Below the pieces are notes generated by a model. That model was not told where the DNA came from. It saw only the letters and a program-made list of their open reading frames with translations, and did no database searches. A stretch of DNA of 64,000 nt from assembly GCA_001512695.1 (NCBI GenBank), contig LFSJ01000064.1:62001-126000 (forward strand). The letters run 5' to 3'. A program made the translations under genes and the position numbers. Positions 24,837 through 35,752 of the stretch are shown piece by piece. Every line of letters starts with the position of its first letter. Within the stretch, counting starts at the first letter, position 1. Source of the DNA: Tepidanaerobacter sp. DTU063 (GTDB lineage Bacteria; Bacillota; Thermosediminibacteria; Thermosediminibacterales; Tepidanaerobacteraceae).

Positions 24837-27533
24837 TTGGAAAGAACAAACTGGTACTTGTTGGAGAATGAGGAAGTCTCTTCAAAACTAAGCACCGATT
24901 TAGAAAAAGGTCTGTCCTCGGAATTAGCTAAAGAAAGACTTAAGTCTCACGGTTACAATGAATTGATAAGTAAAGAAGGACCTACAATTTGGCAGATGCT
25001 GCTTTCCCAATTCCAGGATTTCCTCGTGCTGATACTCATAGGTGCAAGTCTCGTATCCGCACTGATTGGGGAAGTTACAGATTCCGTAGTAATAATCCTC
25101 ATCGTCGTTTTAAATGCCACCTTAGGGGTTGTCCAGGAGTTTAAAGCTAATAAAGCTTTGGAAGCCCTCAAAAAAATGGCAGCTCCAGAAGCCAAAGTCA
25201 TAAGAGATGGGAAAATCATTGAAATTCCTGCTCGTGAATTGGTGCCTGGCGATTTGGTGATATTAGAAGCTGGAAACTACGTTCCCGCAGACTTGAGACT
25301 TGTGGAAAGTGTCAACCTAAAAATCGAGGAAGCATCTTTGACCGGTGAATCGGTACCTGTCGAAAAAAATGCAGAAATTGTCTTTAACAATGATGTTCCA
25401 TTGGGAGATCGAAGCAATTCAGCTTTCATGAGTACAGTAGTTACTTACGGCAGGGGTAAGGGTATCGTTGTCGAAACCGGTATGAACACCGAAATAGGTT
25501 TAATAGCTGAAATGCTGGAAAGTTACGAAGAGGAGAGTACACCTCTGCAAAAAAAACTTGCCGAACTAGGAAAGATATTAGGAATTGCAAGTTTAGCCAT
25601 CTGCGGCATTGTATTCATACTAGGCCTCATTAGAGGAGTACCTATTTTAGAAATGTTCATGACTGCTGTAAGTCTTGCAGTAGCAGCCATACCGGAAGGT
25701 TTGCCGGCTATAGTAACCATAGTACTAGCCCTTGGAATGCAGCGCATGGTAAAAAGGCATTCCATAATAAAAAAGCTGCATGCAGTTGAAACCCTCGGTA
25801 GTACGACCGTAATATGTTCGGATAAAACCGGGACACTTACCCAAAACGAAATGACTGCTCAGAAAGTCTTCGTCAACGGAAATGTTTACTCTATTTCCGG
25901 AGAAGGTTATAAAACTCAAGGAGAATTTACTCTAAATGGCAAAACAATCGATCCTTTAGCGGATCCCGATTTGAAAATGCTGCTCACCATTGGCGCGCTG
26001 TGCAACGATGCAAAACTTGAAGAAAGCGGTTCAGATGGTGATAAAACCTGCCGCATTATAGGAGATCCTACTGAAGGATGCTTGGTAGTCGGAGCGGCAA
26101 AAGCTTGCATGTGTTTGGAAGAGTTAAATAAAAGCAGACCGCGGCTTCAAGAAATACCCTTTGACTCTGATCGGAAACGCATGACAACATTTCATCCATA
26201 TGAAGACGGATATATTGCCTGCATCAAAGGCGCTCCGGACGTAATGCTAAATTTGTCTAACAGAATACTTAAGAATGGAGAGATTTTAGATTTAACAGAG
26301 GCTGACAGAGAACAGATTTTAGAAATAAATCATGAAATGGCCTCACAAGCCTTGAGAGTACTTGCTTTTGCCTTCAAATTAGAAAACGAACTTCCTAAGG
26401 ACCCGAAACCTGAAGAAGTCGAAAAAGATATGATTTTTGTCGGCCTTGTGGGCATGATAGACCCTGCAAGACCGGAAGCTAAAGAGGCAATAGAGATATG
26501 TAAGCAGGCCGGTATAAGACCTGTGATGATAACCGGTGACTACAAAGACACCGCAGAAGCGATTGCACGGGATTTGGGTATGCTAGATGAAACTTCAAAG
26601 GTTCTAACGGGAACCGACTTAGATGCAATGAGTGATGAAGAATTAGTCGCAGTCGCTGACCAGGTTTCCGTTTATGCACGAGTTTCACCCGTTCACAAGC
26701 TCAGAATTGTTGAAGCCATAAAACAAAATAACCACATTGTTGCCATGACCGGCGATGGTGTAAACGACGCGCCTGCACTTAAAAAAGCAGATATCGGTGT
26801 GGCGATGGGTATTACGGGAACTGACGTTGCCAAAGAAACTGCTGACATGATTCTTACAGATGACAATTTTGCCAGTATTGTAGCTGCCGTAGAAGAAGGC
26901 AGAGTAATATACGCAAATATCCGCAAGTTTATTTTCTTCCTTTTGTCCTGCAATATAGCGGAAATACTGATTATTTTCGTGGCTATGCTCGTAGGTTTGC
27001 CAATACCTTTAAAGCCAATTCAACTTTTATGGTTGAACCTGTTAACTGACGCCTTCCCTGCCCTTGCCTTAGGAATGGAAGCAAAGGAACCCGATATAAT
27101 GGAAAAACCGCCACGGAATCCTAACGAACCGATCATGGACCATCGCATGAAAGTACAAATAGCAATACAGAGTATTTTCATGACTATGGCAGTATTAGGA
27201 GTGTTTACGTTTGCACTCAACACAAGTTCAAATTTACAAGTAGCTCAAACCTATGCTTTTGCAACACTTATATTCAGCGAATTGTTAAGAGCGTATACAT
27301 CACGTTCAGAAACGCTTTCGGTGTTCAAAATAGGTGTTTTCAGCAACAAATACATGGTAGGCGGAACATTTATTTCCTTCCTGCTGCTGCTGCTAGTCAT
27401 ATATGTCCCTGCATTGCGAGAAATTTTTGATACAGTAAAGCTTTCTATTTATGATTGGGACATTATAGTACTGTTTGGAATGATTCCATTCATAGCGGCA
27501 GAAGTTAGCAAGATATTTCTTAGAAAATCATAA
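24837..27533 (+). CDS. P-type cation-transporting ATPase (Ca2+/Mn2+ type)
   Basis: An 898-residue P2A-type ATPase with cation-ATPase N domain, TGES actuator loop (about 169-172), PEGL in M4 (about 286-289), phosphorylation site SDKTGTLTQNE (Asp about 329), and hinge motif MTGDGVNDAPALKKADIG, then four C-terminal spans. It pumps Ca2+ or Mn2+ out of the cytosol at ATP cost. The Mn2+ riboswitch upstream points to Mn2+ efflux. Two TTG codons are tandem; the second (24837) has the better 6-nt spacing to GAGGAGGG. One of only two plus-strand genes here. Confidence 0.93.
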   Translation: MERTNWYLLENEEVSSKLSTDLEKGLSSELAKERLKSHGYNELISKEGPTIWQMLLSQFQDFLVLILIGASLVSALIGEVTDSVVIILIVVLNATLGVVQEFKANKALEALKKMAAPEAKVIRDGKIIEIPARELVPGDLVILEAGNYVPADLRLVESVNLKIEEASLTGESVPVEKNAEIVFNNDVPLGDRSNSAFMSTVVTYGRGKGIVVETGMNTEIGLIAEMLESYEEESTPLQKKLAELGKILGIASLAICGIVFILGLIRGVPILEMFMTAVSLAVAAIPEGLPAIVTIVLALGMQRMVKRHSIIKKLHAVETLGSTTVICSDKTGTLTQNEMTAQKVFVNGNVYSISGEGYKTQGEFTLNGKTIDPLADPDLKMLLTIGALCNDAKLEESGSDGDKTCRIIGDPTEGCLVVGAAKACMCLEELNKSRPRLQEIPFDSDRKRMTTFHPYEDGYIACIKGAPDVMLNLSNRILKNGEILDLTEADREQILEINHEMASQALRVLAFAFKLENELPKDPKPEEVEKDMIFVGLVGMIDPARPEAKEAIEICKQAGIRPVMITGDYKDTAEAIARDLGMLDETSKVLTGTDLDAMSDEELVAVADQVSVYARVSPVHKLRIVEAIKQNNHIVAMTGDGVNDAPALKKADIGVAMGITGTDVAKETADMILTDDNFASIVAAVEEGRVIYANIRKFIFFLLSCNIAEILIIFVAMLVGLPIPLKPIQLLWLNLLTDAFPALALGMEAKEPDIMEKPPRNPNEPIMDHRMKVQIAIQSIFMTMAVLGVFTFALNTSSNLQVAQTYAFATLIFSELLRAYTSRSETLSVFKIGVFSNKYMVGGTFISFLLLLLVIYVPALREIFDTVKLSIYDWDIIVLFGMIPFIAAEVSKIFLRKS

Positions 27534-27564
27534 AAAAAGAGCCCTGAATTAGGGCTCTTTCTCA
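27534..27564. terminator. Shared bidirectional terminator
   Basis: AAAAAAAGAGCCCT and AGGGCTCTTT form a stem with U tracts on both sides, ending the plus-strand ATPase gene and the minus-strand Fur-family gene. The sequence overlaps the last codons of the latter. Confidence 0.85.
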
Positions 27565-28022
27565 TTGTCATCTTCTTTGCAATCCTTGCAGTAACCGAAA
27601 AACTTAACCATGTGGTCTTTCACTTGAAAATCGTTGTTGCTTTCGATTCTGTCTTCAAGCTGATCCAATAGGTCATCATCAAACTCATATACATTGCCGC
27701 ATGTCAGACATATTAAATGATGATGTTGATGTCGATGATCTTCACTAAGTTCATATCTGTAGCAACCATCATTGAAATTCAGTTTTTTGACAATATCAAA
27801 ATTGTCAAAGAGCTGGAGCGTCCTGTATATGGTTGCAAGACCTATGTCAGGATACTTGTCCTTTACAAGCTGATAAATATCTTCTGTGCTCAAATGCTTT
27901 GACTCATTCTCAATGAGGACATCAAGAGTCGCTTTTCTTTGAGGGGTCAATTTACAGTCTTTTTCTTTAAGCTTTTCCTCAATGAGTCGAATTTTTTGTC
28001 TTTTCTCCTCTTCAGAAACCAT
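27549..28022 (-). CDS. Fur-family metal/redox regulator
   Basis: A 157-residue Fur-family repressor: winged helix (about 18-90, LTPQRKATLDVLIENES, DIGLATIYRTLQLF) and dimerisation/metal domain with HRHQHHHLICLTCG and a C-terminal CKDC, the two CXXC pairs for structural zinc. Regulatory-metal ligands are present, but I cannot separate Fur, PerR and Zur by eye. ATG 28022 is 5 nt after GGGTGG. It converges with the Mn2+-regulated ATPase, a hint of metal-related control. Confidence 0.9.
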   Translation of the reverse strand: MVSEEEKRQKIRLIEEKLKEKDCKLTPQRKATLDVLIENESKHLSTEDIYQLVKDKYPDIGLATIYRTLQLFDNFDIVKKLNFNDGCYRYELSEDHRHQHHHLICLTCGNVYEFDDDLLDQLEDRIESNNDFQVKDHMVKFFGYCKDCKEDDNEKEP

Positions 28023-28053
28023 TAAAACCACCCTTGGCTGCTATTTTGTCTAT

Positions 28054-28082
28054 AGTATATTGCAAATAATATTCATTGTCAA
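28054..28082 (-). promoter_or_regulatory. Sigma-A promoter of the Fur-family gene
   Basis: TTGACA (rc of 28077-28082), 17 nt, TATACT (rc of 28054-28059) on the minus strand. The spacer holds an AT-rich partly symmetric stretch (GACAATGAATATTAT) vaguely like a Fur/PerR box, possible autoregulation; this part is weak. Confidence 0.75.
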
Positions 28083-28086
28083 GGAC

Positions 28087-29658
28087 TCAGAACTTAATGA
28101 AAACTGCATCGGCAATGTCTTCTATTTGTCTGATCTTGTCTAAAATGTTTTCAGGAATTTCTTCATCCACTCCCAAGACCATTAAAGCTTCTCCCCGATA
28201 AGATTTGCGGCCAAGCTGCATATATGCTATATTAATGTCATTTTGCCCCAATAAGGTTCCAACTTTTCCTACAATGCCGGGCCTGTCCCTGTGAAAGGAC
28301 ATCAATGCAAAACCTTCGGGGATGAGATCAATCTTGTAATCATCCACAGCAACTATTCTCTGTTCATCATTTCCAAATACAGTTCCTGTTATACTTCCGA
28401 CACCCAAATCGGTAGAAATCTTCATTGTAACGGTTCCGGGAGCATCCTGATCCTTGCTCACTTTTTTCTCAATTATTTTAATTCCCCGTTCTTTGGCGAG
28501 TAAGTAGGCATTAACAACGTTAGCAGGAAATTGTAAGATGTTTGTCAATATGCCTTTTATGCCTGCTGTCGTTATCGGCTTAACATCGAACCTAGCTATC
28601 TTGCCGGAATATATCATCTCAACTTCGCTGATTCGCCCGTTCTTTAGCTGTGTGTAAATTGAGCCCATCTTTTCAGCTAATTCCATAAATGGTTTAATTA
28701 CCTTGTATTCTTCAGGCCGTATGGATATCATGTTTACCGGGTTTTTGACCATTTCGCCTTTTAAGGCTCTTATTATGTCTCTTGCTACATCAACTGCAAC
28801 ATTAATTTGTGCCTCAGCAGTAGAAGCACCCAAATGCGGTGTTGCTATAACATTTGGCAAATCTATGAGAGGGCTGTCCAGGGGTGGCTCATGTTCAAAT
28901 ACGTCAAGTGCGCATGCAGCAATTTTTCCCGATACTAGCCCTTCATAAAGGGCAGTTTCATCAATGATGCCGCCACGAGCACAATTTATGATAATGACTC
29001 CATCTTTCATCATATTAATGCGTTCTTTGTTTATCATGTGATAGGTTGATTTTGTCACAGGAACATGAAAAGTTATAAAATCTGCTTCTTTAATTACCGC
29101 TTCCAGGTCTACTACCTGAACATGGATATTTTCCACATGTTCTTTGATTACATACGGGTCATATGCAATAACATTCATTCCCAAGCCCATGGCTTTTTTA
29201 GCCACATCTTTTCCTATACGGCCCAAACCAACAACACCGAGGGTCTTGCCCCTAAGTTCAACACCCATGAATTTTTTCCTATCCCAATTTTTATTTTTAA
29301 GACTCATAACTGCAGCAGGAATATTCCTCGCGGCAGCCATTAATAATGCAATGGTATGCTCGCTAGCTGCAATAGTATTTCCTTCGGGAGCATTTACTAC
29401 TAAAACACCCTTTTTCGTTGCATATTCAACATCAATGTTATCCACGCCTACTCCGGCTCTGCCTATTACCTTTAAATTGCTTTTTTCTATGATTTTTTGT
29501 GTAACCTTGGTTGCACTTCTCACAACAATGGCATCGTATTTAGGGATTATTTCCAAAAGCTCATCTTCTCTTAATTTGGTTTTGACATCTACCTCAAACT
29601 CCTGTTTTAATATGTCAATACCTTCTTGTGCTAAATCATCACATACCAGAACTCGCAT
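28087..29658 (-). CDS. serA: D-3-phosphoglycerate dehydrogenase
   Basis: A 523-residue enzyme that oxidises 3-phosphoglycerate as the first step of serine synthesis. Domains: substrate-binding segments, NAD-binding Rossmann (GKTLGVVGLGRIGKDVAKKA, about 140-159), catalytic NCARGGIIDE and HLGAST, an ASB (intervening) domain (about 320-445) and a C-terminal ACT domain (about 450-523, FHRDRPGIVGKVGTLLG) that can bind serine. Length matches the long type. It is controlled by the serine T-box at 29797-30025. ATG after AAGGGG. Confidence 0.95.
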   Translation of the reverse strand: MRVLVCDDLAQEGIDILKQEFEVDVKTKLREDELLEIIPKYDAIVVRSATKVTQKIIEKSNLKVIGRAGVGVDNIDVEYATKKGVLVVNAPEGNTIAASEHTIALLMAAARNIPAAVMSLKNKNWDRKKFMGVELRGKTLGVVGLGRIGKDVAKKAMGLGMNVIAYDPYVIKEHVENIHVQVVDLEAVIKEADFITFHVPVTKSTYHMINKERINMMKDGVIIINCARGGIIDETALYEGLVSGKIAACALDVFEHEPPLDSPLIDLPNVIATPHLGASTAEAQINVAVDVARDIIRALKGEMVKNPVNMISIRPEEYKVIKPFMELAEKMGSIYTQLKNGRISEVEMIYSGKIARFDVKPITTAGIKGILTNILQFPANVVNAYLLAKERGIKIIEKKVSKDQDAPGTVTMKISTDLGVGSITGTVFGNDEQRIVAVDDYKIDLIPEGFALMSFHRDRPGIVGKVGTLLGQNDINIAYMQLGRKSYRGEALMVLGVDEEIPENILDKIRQIEDIADAVFIKF

Positions 29659-29796
29659 ATTACCTACCCCTTCTTTTCAAAATCTTGTTATGATTTTTCA
29701 TAATTGCCAGGTCTATTAATATAAATAAACTGTTATAATTTCAATCGACCGTTCTCTTTTGACCTGGAATTAAATATAAACAAAACTTGATTTAAC

Positions 29797-29822
29797 AAAA
29801 AAACCGCCCGTACAAGGGGCGG
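29797..29822 (-). terminator. T-box expression-platform terminator (serA)
   Basis: CCGCCC (rc of 29817-29822) pairs with GGGCGG (rc of 29804-29809), then seven U. The 5' arm competes with the T-box antiterminator; uncharged tRNA-Ser should prevent its formation. Confidence 0.85.
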
Positions 29823-30025
29823 ATCTTACCGCGTTGCCACCCTATTTCGGTTTCCCAAAATAAGCACAACCCTCATTTTTTATAACGGTTTTTACCGTTT
29901 GACTCATCGTCAACGACTCCAAGGCGGAAATAATGGGTTATTACCGGTTCACACCAGCCACCGGCTCTCTGAAAATAAAACTCCATTAATTTTCCTCTTC
30001 ACAGTCTTTCCCTTATTTAAATTAT
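29797..30025 (-). promoter_or_regulatory. T-box leader, specifier UCC (Ser), controlling serA
   Basis: The transcribed leader has Stem I with AGAGAGCCGG and GGCTGGTGTGAACCGG, and the antiterminator T-box GGGTGGCAACGCGG (rc of 29829-29843), followed by a terminator. Pairing TAATGG/CCATTA (29983-29988 with 29931-29936) leaves TTTCCG as the 3' side of the specifier loop, so the specifier reads UCC (rc of 29926-29928) followed by purine G, i.e. serine. This fits serA, whose enzyme feeds serine synthesis. Confidence 0.9.
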
Positions 30026-30030
30026 TAACA

Positions 30031-30059
30031 ATTATAAATTAGGACTTGTTATCTGTCAA
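30031..30059 (-). promoter_or_regulatory. Sigma-A promoter of the serA T-box
   Basis: A consensus TTGACA (rc of 30054-30059) and TATAAT (rc of 30031-30036) with a 17-nt spacer on the minus strand. It lies immediately downstream of the DUF1292 stop codon. Confidence 0.88.
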
Positions 30060-30061
30060 GC

Positions 30062-30349
30062 CTAATCTTCTTCATCTACAAAATCATCATCTAATTCCAA
30101 TTCGTGTTCGCACAATGTTTCCCAGGCTTCACATACCATTTCAAATTCTTCATCATCTTCCACCTGAGAGAGTATTTCGTCACCATTTTCATCAGCATCG
30201 ATGCGAAATATATATGCTTGGTCATCGTCTTCTTCAATGGGAACCAATATAGCGTAATCACTGTCTTCAACAGTAATAACTCCAAGCACCTCAAATTCGG
30301 CTTCTTCGCCATTTTCGCCCAGCAAAGTAATAGTTTCTCGGTCTTCCAT
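30062..30349 (-). CDS. DUF1292 acidic protein
   Basis: A 95-residue, strongly acidic protein matching DUF1292 (TLLGENGEEAEFEVLGVITVEDSDYAILVP pattern at 8-37, beta-rich). Such genes commonly follow ruvX and ireB in Firmicutes, as here. Function is unknown. GGAG is 7 nt before the ATG. An overlapping frame at 30091-30363 is a shadow. Confidence 0.83.
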   Translation of the reverse strand: MEDRETITLLGENGEEAEFEVLGVITVEDSDYAILVPIEEDDDQAYIFRIDADENGDEILSQVEDDEEFEMVCEAWETLCEHELELDDDFVDEED

Positions 30350-30385
30350 TTTTTCAACTCCAATTCTTATTGAATTAAAGATATT

Positions 30386-30823
30386 TTATAGTAATTCTTT
30401 CCTGCTGTCAACTTTTGATTTAAAGTCTAAATAATTTTGAAGAATAAACACTGCTGCCATTTTATCGATGACTTTTTTTCTTTTTTTGCGGGAAATGTCG
30501 GCTTCAATTAAAGTCTTCTCAGCAGCTACAGTAGACAGCCTTTCATCCCAGAAGTCTACTTCAACTTCTAATGCATTTTGAAGTTTATTGACATATTTTT
30601 TGACTTCCTCTCCACTAGGGCCTACGCTCCCATCCATATTTTTCGGAAGGCCAACTACTATTTTTACAACATTATATCTTGAAACAATTTCAGCAATCTT
30701 ATTTATATCTTCACCATTATTCTTTCTTTCTATTACATCCAAACCGTTGGCGGAAAAATAAAGTTCATCTGATATTGCGACTCCTATTCTTTTTTCTCCT
30801 ATATCCAAACCTAATATCCGCAC
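30386..30823 (-). CDS. ruvX: RuvX/YqgF Holliday-junction resolvase-like nuclease
   Basis: A 145-residue RNase H-fold protein. Acidic residues are visible at the usual places: LGLDIGEKRIGVAIS at the N-terminus (Asp), VGLPKNMDGSVG and DERLSTVAAE near the C-terminus (Asp/Glu). Implicated in pre-16S rRNA 5' processing and proposed as a Holliday-junction resolvase. GTG start, AAGGAG 9 nt upstream. It sits upstream of the DUF1292 gene and downstream of the reductase gene. Confidence 0.92.
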   Translation of the reverse strand: MRILGLDIGEKRIGVAISDELYFSANGLDVIERKNNGEDINKIAEIVSRYNVVKIVVGLPKNMDGSVGPSGEEVKKYVNKLQNALEVEVDFWDERLSTVAAEKTLIEADISRKKRKKVIDKMAAVFILQNYLDFKSKVDSRKELL

Positions 30824-30838
30824 TTAGGGTTACTCCTT

Positions 30839-31786
30839 TTATATGATTTTAATGCAAAACTCGGGACAGTACCCGGCACAATATCCGCAGAGAATACATG
30901 CATCCGAAATTACCTCTGAACGTCCATTGTGAAGAAAAAGGGCATTGTGCCGACAATGCTTTACACACTCCCCGCAACCGATGCACCAGTCTTCTACCAA
31001 TAGCTTCCTTTTGTTACTTTTTAATCTTTCTTCTATAACAGGTTCTACTGTTTTTCCTTCAAATATGCAAACATTTGATACAACTTCATCTATAGACTGC
31101 ATCCCTACCGCTACTGAATCAAGATGTGGAAATGATAATATGTAAGAGAAGGCATGTTTTTTATCGTTTATTAGATTCCCGCCTCCTAAAACCTTCATGG
31201 CATATATACCCTTACCATTTTTATGGGCTTTTTTTATGGCAACTTCCATGTCATGCAAAGTTCCATCTTTAATACCTAAACCTTTGAAGTTGATTAATGG
31301 ATGGATAACATCAATTTCCTGCATATCAGCTGCCGCATTTACCACTTCCACCGTATGAGTTGAAACGCCTATTGCCCTTATTATACCTTTTGCCTTGGCA
31401 TCAACCAAATAATCCAGAGCTTCTCGATGTCCCTTAAGTGTTAATCGACTTTCTTGTTCATGGAGCATAAAAATGTCTACAACATCCTTGTCCATTTCCT
31501 TGCGTGCCTTTTCTACACTTTCCTTCATTCCCTCATACGTATAGGCATAAGATTTTGAAGATATTATCAGTTCCCCTTTAGCTTTCTTCAAGGCCCTGTT
31601 TATATATTGATAGTTTCTATAGAATTCGGCGGTATCTATAAAATTAACCCCCATTTCCATGGCGTAAAGAATAAGTTCTGCTCCATCATCAATAGATAAA
31701 TCGGCTTGAAGGGGGCTTATTGTCAGGCTGCCAAAACACAGCTTAGACACTGTCAAATCAGTAAACCCAAGTTTGTTATACTGCAT
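30839..31786 (-). CDS. Aldo/keto reductase with C-terminal [4Fe-4S] ferredoxin domain
   Basis: A 315-residue protein: AKR barrel (about 1-255), with FIDTAEFYRNY in place of the D-Y catalytic pair and KSYAYTYEGMKESVEKA as the Lys region, then a two-cluster ferredoxin domain (CIGCGECVKHC about 268-278 and CILCGYCAGYCPEFC about 297-311). Such 4Fe-4S aldo/keto reductases are common in anaerobes; a redox role with ferredoxin is likely but the substrate is unknown. GAGGTC precedes the ATG. Confidence 0.88.
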   Translation of the reverse strand: MQYNKLGFTDLTVSKLCFGSLTISPLQADLSIDDGAELILYAMEMGVNFIDTAEFYRNYQYINRALKKAKGELIISSKSYAYTYEGMKESVEKARKEMDKDVVDIFMLHEQESRLTLKGHREALDYLVDAKAKGIIRAIGVSTHTVEVVNAAADMQEIDVIHPLINFKGLGIKDGTLHDMEVAIKKAHKNGKGIYAMKVLGGGNLINDKKHAFSYILSFPHLDSVAVGMQSIDEVVSNVCIFEGKTVEPVIEERLKSNKRKLLVEDWCIGCGECVKHCRHNALFLHNGRSEVISDACILCGYCAGYCPEFCIKII

Positions 31787-31831
31787 AAATTGTTGACCTC
31801 TTTTAACATGTTTTTATTTACATAACACGAT

Positions 31832-31903
31832 AAAAAAAGTATCAGCAGGCAATAGATCAAAATAAATTTACATACACAATAATGCATGAGATCGCCTGCT
31901 GAT
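31832..31903 (-). terminator. Long-loop terminator after ireB
   Basis: A perfect 10-bp stem (31894-31903 with 31841-31850, ATCAGCAGGC and its complement) encloses 43 nt and is followed on the minus strand by a U7 run (31838-31832). It ends the alaS-ireB transcript. Inner GATC repeats could extend the stem. Confidence 0.75.
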
Positions 31904-31937
31904 TGTCATTCATATTCCTATCTCAGATCTTGTCAGA

Positions 31938-32192
31938 TTAGCCTTCGATAAAATTCTTTACAAGTACTTCTAATAATTCATCCCGCTCAAGCTTGCGAAT
32001 GAGATTTCTTGCATTGCCATGACTGGTAATATATGCAGGGTCACCGGATAAAAGGTAGCCTACAATCTGATTTATGGGGTTATATCCTTTTTCTTCCAGG
32101 GCCTTCCAGACTTCTTTTAATATCTCACGGGCATCAATATCGGTATCCTTCTCCACTTTAAATCTAACCGTTTCACCCATGTTCTGCCCCAT
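31938..32192 (-). CDS. ireB: IreB-family regulatory phosphoprotein
   Basis: An 84-residue protein of the UPF0297/IreB family: [39 protein letters not shown] and [21 protein letters not shown]. In enterococci IreB is phosphorylated by the Ser/Thr kinase IreK and modulates cephalosporin resistance. The start is ATG 32192, 5 nt after GGAGGGAG. ruvX and the DUF1292 gene lie downstream, the order found widely in Firmicutes. No kinase is in this window. Confidence 0.92.
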   Translation of the reverse strand: MGQNMGETVRFKVEKDTDIDAREILKEVWKALEEKGYNPINQIVGYLLSGDPAYITSHGNARNLIRKLERDELLEVLVKNFIEG

Positions 32193-32211
32193 TGTATCTC
32201 CCTCCATCGTT

Positions 32212-34875
<2,664 letters not shown>

Positions 34876-34903
34876 TCATTAATTGTCTATTAATACTGAG
34901 GCA

Positions 34904-34932
34904 ATTATATAGAAGATATAAACCATTGTCAA
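34904..34932 (-). promoter_or_regulatory. Sigma-A promoter of alaS-ireB
   Basis: TTGACA (rc of 34927-34932), a 17-nt spacer and TATAAT (rc of 34904-34909) on the minus strand, about 60 nt upstream of alaS. The short leader leaves no room for a T-box. Confidence 0.87.
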
Positions 34933-34949
34933 TATTTTCTACCGGGATA

Positions 34950-35369
34950 TCACATTATTCTTATAATACGCGAGGAATACTTTTTCCAGGCTTCTTTACT
35001 GCCAGTAAATAAGTGAATCATTAAATAGCTAAAAGACATTAGAGCAAGGCCTACAAAAAGTGCAAATGGCTCAACTGCAAATATGTTAAGGGGTTTTGAA
35101 AACTTAAACGCAAGGAAAATTCCTAATAAAAAGGCCAGCAGAGGAATACCGTAAGCTATCAGTGTAGCTGATAAAAACGTCTTTGCACTAAGTTCTATTT
35201 CCACAATTTGTCCTACTTTTACACCAATTGGATCCTTTGCCCAGACCTTAAGAGGTTTACCTTCTCGGCCTACCGAGCAACCCTTGCAGCCATCACAGGC
35301 AGCAGATTTTCTTATTTCCACCCGAGCGTGGTTTCTCATAGTCTCCACTACAATAGCTTTTTCCCTCAT
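34950..35369 (-). CDS. RseC/SoxR-reducing family membrane protein
   Basis: A 139-residue protein: N-terminal soluble domain with a cysteine motif CDGCKGCSVG (about 25-34), then two transmembrane helices (about 68-88 and 97-116). RseC-family members in other bacteria help reduce SoxR or affect sigma-E signalling; here the role is unknown. It lies 28 nt after the CsoR-family gene, so both are likely one transcript. GGAGG precedes the ATG. Confidence 0.85.
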   Translation of the reverse strand: MREKAIVVETMRNHARVEIRKSAACDGCKGCSVGREGKPLKVWAKDPIGVKVGQIVEIELSAKTFLSATLIAYGIPLLAFLLGIFLAFKFSKPLNIFAVEPFALFVGLALMSFSYLMIHLFTGSKEAWKKYSSRIIRIM

Positions 35370-35397
35370 TTTATCCTCCAGGACATTTGCAATAAGC

Positions 35398-35685
35398 TCA
35401 TTTTATAAACTTGCTTAATACATCAATCAGTTCATGGATTTTTTTATCACCGATGTCTGATTGTATAGCTTCTGTCACACATCCCCTTGTATGGTCTTCA
35501 AAAATAATTAAACCCACCTTATTTAAAGCTGCCCTAACGGCTGCAATCTGAATCAATATATCCGCACAATATTTTTCATTCTCAATCATTCTTTGTATTC
35601 CTTTAATCTGACCCTCTATCCTTCTTAAACGTCTCAGAAGGTTGGCCTTGTTTTCAGAATATGAACAGCTATGTCCGTGCTTCAA
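35398..35685 (-). CDS. CsoR-family metal-sensing repressor
   Basis: A 95-residue DUF156/CsoR protein, all helical. It carries the C-H-C ligand set: Cys in MIENEKYCADIL, His in FEDHTRGCV and Cys in the same segment, which in CsoR binds Cu(I) and in InrS Ni(II). An N-terminal HGHSC stretch could add ligands. The start is TTG 35685, 8 nt after GGAGG; the upstream ATG lies inside the operator. No copper ATPase or chaperone gene is nearby. Confidence 0.88.
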   Translation of the reverse strand: MKHGHSCSYSENKANLLRRLRRIEGQIKGIQRMIENEKYCADILIQIAAVRAALNKVGLIIFEDHTRGCVTEAIQSDIGDKKIHELIDVLSKFIK

Positions 35686-35699
35686 TCCAATTACCTCCA

Positions 35700-35716
35700 A
35701 TACCATATGGGGGTAT
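35700..35716 (-). promoter_or_regulatory. Candidate CsoR-type operator
   Basis: The pseudo-palindrome ATACCCCCATATGGTAT (minus strand) resembles G/C-tract operators of CsoR, such as the B. subtilis copZA site. It lies just after the -10 of the csoR promoter, where binding would block transcription. Inference from pattern. Confidence 0.6.
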
Positions 35717-35723
35717 CAGATTA

Positions 35724-35752
35724 ATTATATATTATTATTTCGGCATAATCAA
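35724..35752 (-). promoter_or_regulatory. Sigma-A promoter of csoR-rseC
   Basis: TTGATT (rc of 35747-35752), 17 nt, TATAAT (rc of 35724-35729) on the minus strand, overlapping the last codons of tcdA. Confidence 0.7.

Noticed and set aside
30091-30363. Alternative frame over the DUF1292 gene
   Set aside because: The other frame matches a known family and has the ribosome site.
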